Of a DNA stretch of 64,000 bases, positions 36,030 to 44,775 are shown in pieces. Under the pieces are notes generated by a model. That model was not told the origin of the DNA. It did not search any database and saw nothing but the letters and a program-made list of their open reading frames with translations. A program made the position numbers and the translations under genes. The stretch spans positions 248,001 through 312,000 of the forward strand of contig CAWJEJ010000001.1 of assembly GCA_963841855.1 (NCBI GenBank), read 5' to 3'. The DNA is from CAXBBB01 sp963841855. GTDB taxonomy: Bacteria > Bacteroidota > Rhodothermia > Rhodothermales > BA12. Positions within the stretch are counted from its first letter, which is position 1, and each line of letters starts with the position of its first letter.

Positions 36030-37445
36030 ATGGCAGACTACGACGTCGTCGTCATCGGCACCGGCCCCGGCGGCTACGAAACGGCCATCCGCGCCTCGCA
36101 ACTTGGCTTCAAAACGGCCGTCATCGAGAAGAACAAGCTCGGCGGCGTGTGCCTCAACATCGGCTGCATCCCGACCAAAGCTCTGCTCAAAAGCGCTGAG
36201 GTGATGGCGTACATGGGTCACGCGTCCGAGTATGGACTCGAACTCGAGGGTCAGGCCAAGGCCAACTTCGGCAAAGTCGTCGAGCGCAGCCGGGGCGTGG
36301 CTGACAAGATGAACAAGGGCGTCGGCTTCCTGATGAAGAAGAACAAGATCGACGTCATCATGGGCAAAGCCACGCTGACCAAAGCAGGCGAGATGACGAT
36401 CGAGCCCAGCGAGACGATGGACGGCGACACGGTCGGCGAAGCGCGGACGGTCACGGCTCAGCACATCATCATCGCGACCGGAGCCAGAGCACGCGAGATC
36501 CCGCCGCTCCCGGTCGACGGCCACAAGGTGATCACGTACAAAGAGGCGATGCTGCAAAAGACCAAGCCCAACCGCCTGCTGATCGTCGGCGCTGGAGCCA
36601 TCGGCGTCGAGTTCGCCTACTTCTATCACCACATGGGGACCGAAGTCACGATCGTCGAAGTCCAGGATCGGCTGGTCCCGGTCGAGGACGAAGAGGTCAG
36701 CAAGGAGCTGGGCCGCGCCTACAAGAAGATGGGCGTCAAGCTGATGACCGACGCCCAGGTGCAGTCGGTCGACACGTCGGGCGATGTCGTCAAGGTGACG
36801 ATCAAGACCAAGAAGGGCGACGAGGTCGTCGAAACCGATCAGGTGCTCTCGGCCGTCGGCGTCGTCGGCAACGTCGAGAACCTAGGCTTGGAAGCGCTGG
36901 GCATCCAGACGGACCGCGGCTCCATCGTGACGGACGCGCAGGGCAAGACGAGTGTCGACGGCATCTACGCCATCGGCGACGTGGCCGGAGCGCCATGGCT
37001 CGCGCACAAGGCTAGCCACGAAGGCATCCTGTGCATCGAGCAGATCGCCGGGCACGACGTGAAGCCGATGAACAAGCTCGACATCCCCGGCTGCACCTAC
37101 TGCCAGCCGCAGATCGCCAGCGTGGGGTATACGGAAAAGGGCGCCAAGGAGGCCGGATACGAACTCAAAGTCGGCAAATTCCCCTTCATGGCCAACGGAA
37201 AGGCCAGCGCCATCGGCCATACCGAGGGCTTCGTCAAGGTCATCTACGACGCCAAATACGGCGAACTGCTGGGCTGCCACATCATCGGCGCCGAAGCGAC
37301 CGAGTTGATCGCCGAGGCCGTGACGGCGCGCGAGTTGGAGACGACGGCCCACGAGATGATGGAAGCCATCCACCCGCACCCGACGCTTTCGGAAGCCGTC
37401 ATGGAGGCTACCAAGGTCGCCTACGGCATGCCCATGAACATCTAG
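36030..37445 (+). CDS. lpdA: Dihydrolipoyl dehydrogenase (E3)
   Basis: The 471-aa flavoprotein has the FAD motif VVVIGTGPGGYETAI and the redox-active disulfide Cys41/Cys46 in GGVCLNIGCIPTK. The NAD motif is LLIVGAGAIGVEFAYFY, and the second FAD motif is VDGIYAIGDVAG. The dimerisation domain carries the catalytic His450-Glu455 pair in HPHPTLSEA. It reoxidises lipoyl groups of 2-oxoacid dehydrogenases or the glycine cleavage system. No E1 or E2 gene is adjacent, so it is encoded apart from its complexes. A terminator-like hairpin follows 36 bases after the stop. Confidence 0.96.
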   Translation: MADYDVVVIGTGPGGYETAIRASQLGFKTAVIEKNKLGGVCLNIGCIPTKALLKSAEVMAYMGHASEYGLELEGQAKANFGKVVERSRGVADKMNKGVGFLMKKNKIDVIMGKATLTKAGEMTIEPSETMDGDTVGEARTVTAQHIIIATGARAREIPPLPVDGHKVITYKEAMLQKTKPNRLLIVGAGAIGVEFAYFYHHMGTEVTIVEVQDRLVPVEDEEVSKELGRAYKKMGVKLMTDAQVQSVDTSGDVVKVTIKTKKGDEVVETDQVLSAVGVVGNVENLGLEALGIQTDRGSIVTDAQGKTSVDGIYAIGDVAGAPWLAHKASHEGILCIEQIAGHDVKPMNKLDIPGCTYCQPQIASVGYTEKGAKEAGYELKVGKFPFMANGKASAIGHTEGFVKVIYDAKYGELLGCHIIGAEATELIAEAVTARELETTAHEMMEAIHPHPTLSEAVMEATKVAYGMPMNI

Positions 37446-37480
37446 GACGCGCGCGTCACGCCGCCCGCGTCTTCCTCCCA

Positions 37481-37520
37481 CCGCCCCGGTAGCCCAGCGC
37501 CGCCGGGGCGGTTCCGTTTG
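37481..37520 (+). terminator. Terminator-like hairpin after lpd
   Basis: A perfect 9-bp inverted repeat, CCGCCCCGG (37481-37489) and CCGGGGCGG (37503-37511), has a 13-nt loop and is followed by TTCCGTTTG. The T tract is short, so strength is uncertain. Besides this hairpin and a possible small minus-strand gene, the 329-bp stretch 37446-37774 holds nothing else I can identify. Confidence 0.55.
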
Positions 37521-37546
37521 CCGACCTCGCCGTCTCGCGCCTAATC

Positions 37547-37759
37547 CTAGAGACCTTCCAGCACGAGAGGACAACTCACCCATTCCCACCCGTCATTGCT
37601 GCGCAGGCAGGAATCCACAACAGCCGCCACATCCGGTCCCACTCCAGGACTGACCGATCGCCTCGTCAGGACGGTTTTGTAGCTGTCGGGCGCGTCCCCA
37701 AAAGTCACAGCGATCGGTTCTCGACCATCAATTTCAAGACGCATTCTCTTCTGCACCAT
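37547..37759 (-). CDS. Possible small 70-aa protein
   Basis: ATG at 37759 opens a 70-aa frame whose composition looks like a real soluble protein: MRLEIDGREPIAVTFGDAPD, then YKTVLTRRSV, AAVVDSCLRSNDGWEW and VLEGL. No signal peptide, family or ribosome site was recognised. It is divergent from the metallo-beta-lactamase gene, with only 15 bases between the two starts and a run of C in between. That leaves little room for promoters and argues for caution. It could also be the remnant of a larger gene. Confidence 0.35.
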   Translation of the reverse strand: MVQKRMRLEIDGREPIAVTFGDAPDSYKTVLTRRSVSPGVGPDVAAVVDSCLRSNDGWEWVSCPLVLEGL

Positions 37760-37774
37760 CCCCCCCCCCGATCC

Positions 37775-38968
37775 ATGCCCACTTCCCCCGAACGCCGACG
37801 CTGGACCAAACTCGTTGGGGCCACCGCGGCTCTTGCTTCGCTTGGCGCCGTCGCGGTGGGCGCGCATCTCTGGCCCGCTCTGGGCGCGCGTCCGTCAGGT
37901 GAGCGGTTGGAGCGCCTCAAGCAATCGCCGCAGTGGAATGGGAGCCGGTTCGCCAACGCGCTGCCGACCGCCAAGAACGGCATGTCGGCGGGCGCGATCT
38001 GGAGCTATCTGACTGGAGGCAGCGCCGTTCGCAGGCCCGACGCGCCGCTTCCGGTCCAAACGCGGACCGCTGCCGAGTTGGCGGATCTGACCGACGGTCT
38101 GCGCGTCACGTGGCTGGGACACTCGACGTTTCTGCTCGAACTGGATGGCGTCCGGCTGCTCGTCGATCCGGTCTGGGGCGATCACGCCTCGCCGTCGCCG
38201 CTGCTGGGTGTAGGCCGGTTCTACGCGCCGCCGCTGGGGCTGACTGACCTGCCTCCCATCGACGCCGTCGTGATCTCGCACGACCATTACGACCATTTGG
38301 ACGCGCCGACGATTCGCGCGCTGACTGCTCGCGTTTCCCGGTTCGTGGTGCCGCTGGGCGTCGGCTCGCATTTGGAGTCATGGGGCGTCGCGCCCAGTCG
38401 GATCAGCGAACTGGACTGGTGGGACACGATCGACGTGGGACCGGTAACGCTCACGAGTACGCCTGCGCGTCACTTCTCGGGCCGCATGGGCGTCGACCGC
38501 GACGCGACGCTGTGGTCGGGCTGGGCGTTCACGGGGTCGAAGCAGCGGGTATTCTACAGCGGAGACACAGCGCTTTCACCCGTCTTCCTGGAGATCGGCG
38601 AGCGGCTGGGGCCTTTCGATGTGACGCTGATCGAGTGCGGCGCCTACGCCGACGCGTGGGCCGATTTGCACCTGGGTCCGGAGCAGGCAGTCGCCGTCCA
38701 CCGCATGGTCAGGGGCGAGGTGCTGATCCCTGTCCACTGGGGCCTGTTCGACTTGGCGCTCCACGGCTGGACCGAACCCATCGAGCGCATCCGCGCCGCA
38801 ATCCAGGCCGCAGGCATCCGCGCGGCCTTTCCCCGCCCCGGCCAGTCGATCACGCCGGATGACGTGCCGACCGCGCCCTGGTGGCCCGACCTGCCGTGGC
38901 AGACCGCGAGCCAGGCGCCCGTCCGCTCGACCGGAATCGCCGACTCGATCCGCGCCCTCATTCCCTGA
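37775..38968 (+). CDS. Metallo-beta-lactamase-fold hydrolase, COG2220/NAPE-PLD-like
   Basis: The 397-aa protein starts with an arginine-rich segment and one hydrophobic helix (about 13-33), a signal anchor or export signal. The metal motif is VVISHDHYDHLD (His169, Asp170, His171, Asp173, His174), preceded by VTWLGHSTFLLELDGVRLLV and DPVWGDHASP. Later ligands lie in STPARHFSGRMG, VFYSGDTALS and IPVHWGLFDLALH. The GHST, YAPP and HYDH order matches the NAPE-PLD/UlaG-like branch, which cleaves phosphodiester or lactone substrates, often lipids. A specific substrate cannot be assigned. It is convergent with the secreted propeller gene across a terminator-like hairpin. Confidence 0.9.
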   Translation: MPTSPERRRWTKLVGATAALASLGAVAVGAHLWPALGARPSGERLERLKQSPQWNGSRFANALPTAKNGMSAGAIWSYLTGGSAVRRPDAPLPVQTRTAAELADLTDGLRVTWLGHSTFLLELDGVRLLVDPVWGDHASPSPLLGVGRFYAPPLGLTDLPPIDAVVISHDHYDHLDAPTIRALTARVSRFVVPLGVGSHLESWGVAPSRISELDWWDTIDVGPVTLTSTPARHFSGRMGVDRDATLWSGWAFTGSKQRVFYSGDTALSPVFLEIGERLGPFDVTLIECGAYADAWADLHLGPEQAVAVHRMVRGEVLIPVHWGLFDLALHGWTEPIERIRAAIQAAGIRAAFPRPGQSITPDDVPTAPWWPDLPWQTASQAPVRSTGIADSIRALIP

Positions 38969-38973
38969 CGCAC

Positions 38974-39008
38974 GACGCCCTCGACCGCGCGTAGCAGCCG
39001 AGGGCGTC
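38974..39008. terminator. Bidirectional terminator-like hairpin between convergent genes
   Basis: A perfect 10-bp inverted repeat, GACGCCCTCG (38974-38983) and CGAGGGCGTC (38999-39008), has a 15-nt loop. It lies in the 60 bases between the stop codons of the plus-strand hydrolase and the minus-strand propeller gene. No strong T tract follows on either side, so its efficiency is uncertain. Confidence 0.55.
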
Positions 39009-39028
39009 GGAGGCGGTTGGGGGCCGCG

Positions 39029-41758
39029 TTACCTCACGACGACCAGACGGGCGGTGCGTGTCTGAGCCGCGCCCGAGCTGATGGCTTCGAGACGAGTGAA
39101 GTAGACGCCCGCTGCCAGGTTCGCCAGCGACACGCGCGCCGTCTGCTCGCCTCCGCCGACGCGCTCGCCAGACAACACGGTCCGGACGATCCGTCCCGAA
39201 ACGTCATAGATCCGCAGCGTCACGTCAGACGGACCAGCCAGCGTGTAGCGGATCGTCGTGCGGTCGGTAGCGGGGCTGGGCGAGGCGCTCAGAGTGACCT
39301 GCGAAGCCAGCGTTTCGGTCGCGTTAGACGTCGATCGTCCAGGCATTCCGTTGTACATCCCCAAGCCATGCGTTCCGGCGAGCACGCGTCCGTCGCTGGG
39401 GCGCGAGGTGACGTGCGAGACGACGGTCGCGCCAATGCCGTCGGGGCTCTGGCGTACCCACACCGTGTTGGCGCCCGCGATGGCATCGGTCGCGTAGAGG
39501 CCCGTGCTCGTGGCGGCGAAGTAGACCGTCGATCCATCGGCCTGGGGCACGATCGTCGCGGCGCGCACCGAAGGCCCGGGCAACCCAGCCGTTCCGGCTA
39601 GATTGCCTTCGATGCCGGTCCACGTGGCACCGGCGTCGGTCGAGCGGTAGAGGCTCGGCGTGTTGTAGTTCGACACGACGGCGATCACTTCGTCGCCCCT
39701 GGTCGGATGGACCGCGATGTCGGCGACGTACGAGTTTGGATCCGAGTTGGGGAGAATGACGAACTCGCCGTTGAGCGTCGCGGCCGTATTGGCGTTGTCG
39801 ATGCGCACGATCTGAGGCTGGAATTCGCCCGAGAGTCCGTAGTAGAGCCTGTTGCGCGTCGAGGGCGACACGGCGACGGCCGTCACTTCCTCGCGACCGA
39901 TCGAAGCAGCGGTGGAAAGCTTCGTCCAGTTCGTTCTGCTACCGGACTGCAGCTCCGTACTGCGCCAGAGCGAATCTCCGTCCGGATAGTACATGATGCG
40001 GTCGTCGACCGGGTCGATCGCGAACGGGTGGATGAACTGCTGCTCATCGGCCTGGACTGGATCGACCTGGGCATTGCCGTCGAAAAAGCGCAGCTCGGCA
40101 CGGTTGGCGAGCGCTGCGTCGAACTGGATGATGCGCCCGTTCTGAGACGAGGAGTAGAAATACCTGGTACCCCAAGCCGTCTGCGCTCCGTCTCCCGACG
40201 AAACGTCTCCGACCGACGTGAGATCATCACCATTGGAGACGAAGGGCGACCCGTTATCCTGCGCGCCCCCGAAGGCTTGCATGGCTCCGGCAGCTGGCGG
40301 GATGGCCACGTGGTAGAGCTGCGTCACGTTGTAACGGTTGTTCAGGCTCACCCACGGAAACGTGGTGCTGAACACCTCGATGTTGTCGGCGCGCTGGATG
40401 CCGCCGTCGTTGCCGATGTACATGCGCTTGGGATCGGTCGGATCGAAGACCGCAACGTGCTGATCGGGGTGTCCGTTGGGATACGTCGCGAAACCGGCGT
40501 TGGCGGCGTTGCTGTAGCCGTTGATCCAGTTGTTGCGGCTGCTGATAGGCGAGGCGAACCCATCCGTGGTGCGGTACAGGTTGGTGCCGCCGATGACGAC
40601 GAACTGCTCATTGTCGGGCTTGACGGCGAGCGTCAGGTTGTAGTTGCCTTGCGTGTCGAGCGTGCCCGTGTTGCCGCCGAAATCCGGTAGGTTCGCCGTC
40701 CGGTCGGTGACTGTGTTGGCGTCCAAATCGATGTCGTAGATAGCGGGCGCTCTGTTGGATGCCACGAAAAAGAGGTAGACGCGGTCCAGGTTCGAGGGCG
40801 CCATAGCGATTACCGGACGGCTGAAGTTAGTCGGCAGCGTGGTCGCTACGCGCGTCCAATTTTGGCCGTCGTCGGTCGAGCGATAGAGTCCCGGCGTGTT
40901 GGTCGGGGAACTGCCATCGCTGACCGCAGCCATGATCCGGCCGTCCGATCCGGCCTGCACATCGCAGTACGTGTGCTGATTGGCTCCGCCAAGGACGGTC
41001 GTGAAGTCCGACACGTCAGCGTTCGAGCGCAGGATTCCAAAGGCGTTGGAGCAGACGAAAACCGTGCCCGTCGTCGGGCTGACTGCGACGCGGGTGGCGT
41101 AGTCGAAGAACGTATCGAAGCGTGTGCTGTTACCTGCGTCCAGCCGGCGCGTCCACGTCTCGGCGTTGTCGGTGGAGACGAAAAAGCCCGTGCCTCGGTA
41201 AAACGCGCTGCCGCCGGGAGCGCTGGCCGAGTTGCCGCTAAACTCTCCGGTTACGGCATACCACTTGTTCTGCTGCCCCGGACGCGGATCCTGCGCCAGA
41301 CTCGTCACCGCGATGGCGTCACCCGGGTCCGAGACCGTGCGCCACGTGGCGCCCCTATCGGTCGACTTCCAGATGCCGCCCGACACGCCACCGGCTATCA
41401 GCGTAGCCGCGTTGCCCGCGTCGATGGCCAGGGCGCGCGTGCGTCCACCGATGTCGTTGGGACCGTAGCTCTTCCAGTCGTACGTGACGGCGGCTCCGTT
41501 CTTGCCCAGGCCGAAGCTGCCGACCGGCATACCCTTGGCGTGCTCCAACTCTTCAACGCGAACGCGCGGCGGGATTACGCCCGTCGCCGGGTCGCGAAGT
41601 ATTTTGGTGAAGTAGGCGTCGCGAGCGGCTTTTCGCTCAAGCCGAGGCAGTTTGGCGCTCTCTTGCGACAGCGTCTCCGATTGCGGAGCTAGAGAGAACA
41701 AGAGAAACGCTGCCCCAACGATGCCAAGGGAGAGCGCCAGCGGACGATATCGAGTCAC
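39029..41758 (-). CDS. Secreted BNR/sialidase-like beta-propeller protein with T9SS sorting domain
   Basis: GTG at 41758 gives 909 aa with a short export signal (LALSLGIVGAAFLLFSLAP); a GTG 25 codons upstream is open but would overlap the lipoprotein gene. Repeated Asp-box/BNR blades are clear: GIWKSTDRGATWRTV, FFVSTDNAETWTRRL, LYRSTDDGQNWTRVA and LYRSTDAGATWTGIE, consistent with one or two propellers of the VPS10/sialidase superfamily. No sialidase Arg triad was found, so enzymatic action is not claimed. The C-terminus is a T9SS type A domain (LRIYDVSGRIVRTVL ending ARLVVVR), indicating surface display or release. Upstream on the same strand are a lipoprotein and an M1 peptidase. Confidence 0.9.
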   Translation of the reverse strand: MTRYRPLALSLGIVGAAFLLFSLAPQSETLSQESAKLPRLERKAARDAYFTKILRDPATGVIPPRVRVEELEHAKGMPVGSFGLGKNGAAVTYDWKSYGPNDIGGRTRALAIDAGNAATLIAGGVSGGIWKSTDRGATWRTVSDPGDAIAVTSLAQDPRPGQQNKWYAVTGEFSGNSASAPGGSAFYRGTGFFVSTDNAETWTRRLDAGNSTRFDTFFDYATRVAVSPTTGTVFVCSNAFGILRSNADVSDFTTVLGGANQHTYCDVQAGSDGRIMAAVSDGSSPTNTPGLYRSTDDGQNWTRVATTLPTNFSRPVIAMAPSNLDRVYLFFVASNRAPAIYDIDLDANTVTDRTANLPDFGGNTGTLDTQGNYNLTLAVKPDNEQFVVIGGTNLYRTTDGFASPISSRNNWINGYSNAANAGFATYPNGHPDQHVAVFDPTDPKRMYIGNDGGIQRADNIEVFSTTFPWVSLNNRYNVTQLYHVAIPPAAGAMQAFGGAQDNGSPFVSNGDDLTSVGDVSSGDGAQTAWGTRYFYSSSQNGRIIQFDAALANRAELRFFDGNAQVDPVQADEQQFIHPFAIDPVDDRIMYYPDGDSLWRSTELQSGSRTNWTKLSTAASIGREEVTAVAVSPSTRNRLYYGLSGEFQPQIVRIDNANTAATLNGEFVILPNSDPNSYVADIAVHPTRGDEVIAVVSNYNTPSLYRSTDAGATWTGIEGNLAGTAGLPGPSVRAATIVPQADGSTVYFAATSTGLYATDAIAGANTVWVRQSPDGIGATVVSHVTSRPSDGRVLAGTHGLGMYNGMPGRSTSNATETLASQVTLSASPSPATDRTTIRYTLAGPSDVTLRIYDVSGRIVRTVLSGERVGGGEQTARVSLANLAAGVYFTRLEAISSGAAQTRTARLVVVR

Positions 41759-41808
41759 GAGAAAGTGGGTAAAGTGGTGTGTAAGACGAAGGGAAAGTAA
41801 TGAGCGAG

Positions 41809-42231
41809 CTACCGAACACCTAGAACGCGCCACGCCAAATCGGGGGCGTCGCCCATCATCGGAGGAGGCGATCCAAGATGCAAACGCACGAGCTCACCGG
41901 AGATTATCCGATCTGAAAAGTCGGCGTCGGATCGGTAAACCAGTTGGATTGCCATGGAGCTGAGCAGGCGGACATCTCGGGCGCGGACGATGTTACCGGT
42001 AACCTCGCCGCCGCAGGTGACCTGCGCCCCTTCGACCCGGCACTCTCCGATCTGCACGTCGGCGTAAGCCGTTCCAGGCGGCGGACCGGGGCCAACAGGG
42101 GCGGGATCAACCGCGCGAACGGAGTCTGCTCCATCGGTCACGACCTGCGGCTCGCTCGGTAGATCGCCCGACGACTCGGAGGGACCGGAGCATGCGCAAA
42201 GGAGGAGAGCGAGGAAGAGGGCAGAGCGCAT
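41809..42231 (-). CDS. Small lipoprotein of unknown function
   Basis: ATG at 42231 gives 140 aa with a lipoprotein signal (MRSALFLALLLCACSGPSES), Cys14 being the likely lipidated residue. The mature part has a Pro/Asp-rich linker and a domain of about 85 residues with two cysteines (IGECRVEGAQVTCGGEVTGN) that could form a disulfide, then AIQLVYRSDADFSDRIISGE. No family was recognised. It lies 74 bases after the M1 peptidase gene and 50 bases ahead of the propeller gene on the same strand. Confidence 0.8.
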   Translation of the reverse strand: MRSALFLALLLCACSGPSESSGDLPSEPQVVTDGADSVRAVDPAPVGPGPPPGTAYADVQIGECRVEGAQVTCGGEVTGNIVRARDVRLLSSMAIQLVYRSDADFSDRIISGELVRLHLGSPPPMMGDAPDLAWRVLGVR

Positions 42232-42305
42232 AGTGGCAGAGGCAAGAGTAGAAAGCACCGAATCATGAGTCGGCTCAAGATACTAACTCTTTTGTTTTAC
42301 TACGG

Positions 42306-43955
42306 TTACGAGCCCCGAATTACCCAATTATCTGGGTCAATCACTACGACAGCGTCGGGCGAGGGCAGCAGGACCTCTCCCCTTCCGCCTGGCATCTCGA
42401 CGCGCATCCGCTGACTGTCGACTTCGATCTCGATGGGGAGCGAGAAGTCGGGCGCTACTGGAGCGTCCCATCGGAGCACCAACGTGTTGCCTGGCCGGTC
42501 GCCGCCGCGCTCTTCTACCAGACGCGGCAACTCGGCGGTGCGCAGGTAGACCTCGAAGAAGTCCGTATAGTCGTCGCCGGTGAGCGAGCCGACGAGGGAT
42601 TGGAAATCGTCGGTCGTGGCGAAGCGGGCCTGCGAGCCATCGGTCGCGCGCTCGGAGGCGGTGTCGGGATAGGCGAAGCGGCGCAGAGCGACGCGAAAGA
42701 GGCTGTCGCCCATCGCGTAGCGAAGCGTGTGGAGGACGGCGGCGCCTTTGTTGTAGATGTCCGGGTTGGAGCCGCGCGTGGAGAAGTACATCTCGTCGGT
42801 CGTGTGCGGCTCGCGCGGGGCGACAGGCACCTCGTTGCGAAACGTCGGCTGGTAGCTGGTCACGCGGGCGCGGTACGCGTCGGCTCCAAAGAGGTGTTCG
42901 AGGTAGAGCGCCTGCATGTAGGTGCAGAATCCCTCGTGGATCCAGAAGTCGTTCCAGCTGGGCGCGGTGACCAGGTTGCCCCACCACTCGTGGCCCAGTT
43001 CGTGGTGGTGGAGCCAGTCGAAGCCGTCGCGCTCGTCCGAAAAGTCGCTGCCGTAAGCAATGATCGTCTGGTGCTCCATGCCCAGATGCGGCGTGTGCGC
43101 GACGCCGTACTTCTCGGCTCGCCACGGGTAGGGCCCCAGCACCTGCTCGTACCACGAGAGGTGGGCGAGCATTTCGCCCAGCAGGTAGCCGGCGCGGTCC
43201 GTGCGCTCGGGCAGCACGTAGAGCGTGACCGGAACGTCGACGCCCGCGACGCTGGAATAGATGGTGTCGCGCTGGACGTACGGCGCGATGTTGAGCGCGA
43301 CGTTGTAGGTGTTGATCGGGCTCGCCGAATGCCACCGGTAGCGCGCGCGCCCGTCGCCCAGTTGGTCTATGCCGCGGAGGATGCCGTTGCTGGCTACGAC
43401 GAGATTGCCCGGAACGGTGATGTGGATCGCGACCGAGTCCGGCTCACCAGTGGGATGGTCGAGGCAGGGCCACCACACGTCGCAGCCCTCACCTTGCACC
43501 GCCGTCGCGATCCACGGATCTCCGCCCGGCGTCTGCGCCCAGACCAGTCCGCCGTCCCACGGCGCCCGAACCGCCACGTGCGGCTTTCCGCCATAGTCCA
43601 CGCGTACCCGCATCGTGTCGCCGACGCCGATATCTGCGCTCAGCGCGACGTTCAGGCGACCGCCCATCGTGTGCTCAAACCGTGCGTCCAAACCGTCGAC
43701 GCGGACCGATGCCACGGTCAGATCCGGCGACAGATCGAGCGTCAGTAGCGCAGACGTGTCGGTCCGGACGGCGGTCATCGTCACCGACCCGCCAATGCTC
43801 CGGCTATCCGGCTCGACGGCGATGTCGATGGTGTAGTGGACGACGTCGTAGTGCTGACTGGCTTCGAGCGGACGGCCCGAGTCGCGCCAGTTGGGCTGCT
43901 GAGCTTGCCCCGCACACGCGCACAGGAGGAGGAAAATCAGCGGAGCGTAGCGCAT
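42306..43955 (-). CDS. Exported M1-family aminopeptidase-like metallopeptidase
   Basis: ATG at 43955 gives 549 aa with an export signal MRYAPLIFLLLCACAGQAQ, either a lipoprotein (Cys14) or a cleaved peptide. The zinc site HHELGHEWWGN (His318, Glu319, His322) is followed 18 residues later by Glu341 in IHEGFCTYMQALYLE. The substrate motif GMEHQ (292-296) replaces the common GAMEN. The N-terminal beta-sandwich has HYTIDIAVEPDSRSIGGSVT. It removes N-terminal residues from peptides outside the cytoplasm. The usual large ERAP/PepN C-terminal domain is missing; a short beta-sandwich ends the protein. The longer open frame is antisense to the regulator and was rejected as the start. Confidence 0.93.
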   Translation of the reverse strand: MRYAPLIFLLLCACAGQAQQPNWRDSGRPLEASQHYDVVHYTIDIAVEPDSRSIGGSVTMTAVRTDTSALLTLDLSPDLTVASVRVDGLDARFEHTMGGRLNVALSADIGVGDTMRVRVDYGGKPHVAVRAPWDGGLVWAQTPGGDPWIATAVQGEGCDVWWPCLDHPTGEPDSVAIHITVPGNLVVASNGILRGIDQLGDGRARYRWHSASPINTYNVALNIAPYVQRDTIYSSVAGVDVPVTLYVLPERTDRAGYLLGEMLAHLSWYEQVLGPYPWRAEKYGVAHTPHLGMEHQTIIAYGSDFSDERDGFDWLHHHELGHEWWGNLVTAPSWNDFWIHEGFCTYMQALYLEHLFGADAYRARVTSYQPTFRNEVPVAPREPHTTDEMYFSTRGSNPDIYNKGAAVLHTLRYAMGDSLFRVALRRFAYPDTASERATDGSQARFATTDDFQSLVGSLTGDDYTDFFEVYLRTAELPRLVEERGGDRPGNTLVLRWDAPVAPDFSLPIEIEVDSQRMRVEMPGGRGEVLLPSPDAVVVIDPDNWVIRGS

Positions 43956-44097
43956 GTGCAGTCGAAGCGGAGAGCGAGAAGGTGCAAGATACCCGGATGC
44001 GGTGAGGCGCGCGCGCGTGGTTCTCCTTAGCATCCGACTGCCCGGCGGTCGTCCCGCACGGCTCACGACTTCTACTCCTCGCCTCTCCCCTGCCTCC

Positions 44098-44760
44098 ATG
44101 CGCATCGCCCTCGTAGAAGACATCGCCGCGCTGCGCGACCGGATGGTCGAGTACCTCAGCCTGTACGAAGACGTCGAGTTGTCGCTCGTGTCCGACAGCG
44201 GCGACGCGTTTCTCGAAGACGTGGCCCGCCTCGCACCCGATCGCCTGCCCGACGTGGTGCTGATGGACATCGAGATGCCCGGAACGGATGGCATCGAGAC
44301 GACGCGCCGATTCAAGCAGTCCAGCGCCCAGTGCGAGGTGATGATGCTGACCGTGTTCGAGGACAGCGACCGCGTGTTTCGAGCCATTCAGGCGGGCGCG
44401 TCGGGTTACCTGCTCAAGGATACGCCAGCTGCAGACGTGGTGGAGGCTGCGCGCGAACTGCTGCGCGGGGGCTCGCCGCTCTCGCCCGCCATAGCCCGCA
44501 AGACGCTCGCCCTGGTCCAGGAGCAACAGGCTTCACCGGTCCACGATGAGGAAGCCACCGCGCTGCTCGAACTCACGCCGCGCGAAACCGAAGTCTTGCG
44601 CGGCCTAGTCGGCGACACGACCGAGTCCGAGCTCGCCGACCGCCTATTTGTCTCGCCCCACACGTTGCGCTCGCACGTCAAGAGCATCTACTCCAAGCTC
44701 CACGTCCGCTCGCGCTCGGGCGCCATCCGCATCGCCATGAGAGGCGGGCTGGACGCGTGA
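44098..44760 (+). CDS. NarL/FixJ-family response regulator (orphan)
   Basis: ATG at 44098 gives 220 aa. The receiver domain starts MRIALVEDIAALRDRMVEYL, with phospho-acceptor Asp57 in VVLMDIEMPGTDGIE and Lys in YLLKDTP. A LuxR-type helix-turn-helix follows (LTPRETEVLRGLVGDTTESE, LFVSPHTLRSHVKSIYSKLH). No histidine kinase is adjacent, so the partner is encoded elsewhere. It is divergent from the M1 peptidase gene (142 bp between starts) and may control it. It is tail-to-tail with a frameshifted gene. Confidence 0.95.
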   Translation: MRIALVEDIAALRDRMVEYLSLYEDVELSLVSDSGDAFLEDVARLAPDRLPDVVLMDIEMPGTDGIETTRRFKQSSAQCEVMMLTVFEDSDRVFRAIQAGASGYLLKDTPAADVVEAARELLRGGSPLSPAIARKTLALVQEQQASPVHDEEATALLELTPRETEVLRGLVGDTTESELADRLFVSPHTLRSHVKSIYSKLHVRSRSGAIRIAMRGGLDA

Positions 44761-44775
44761 TGGCACGCACTCACA

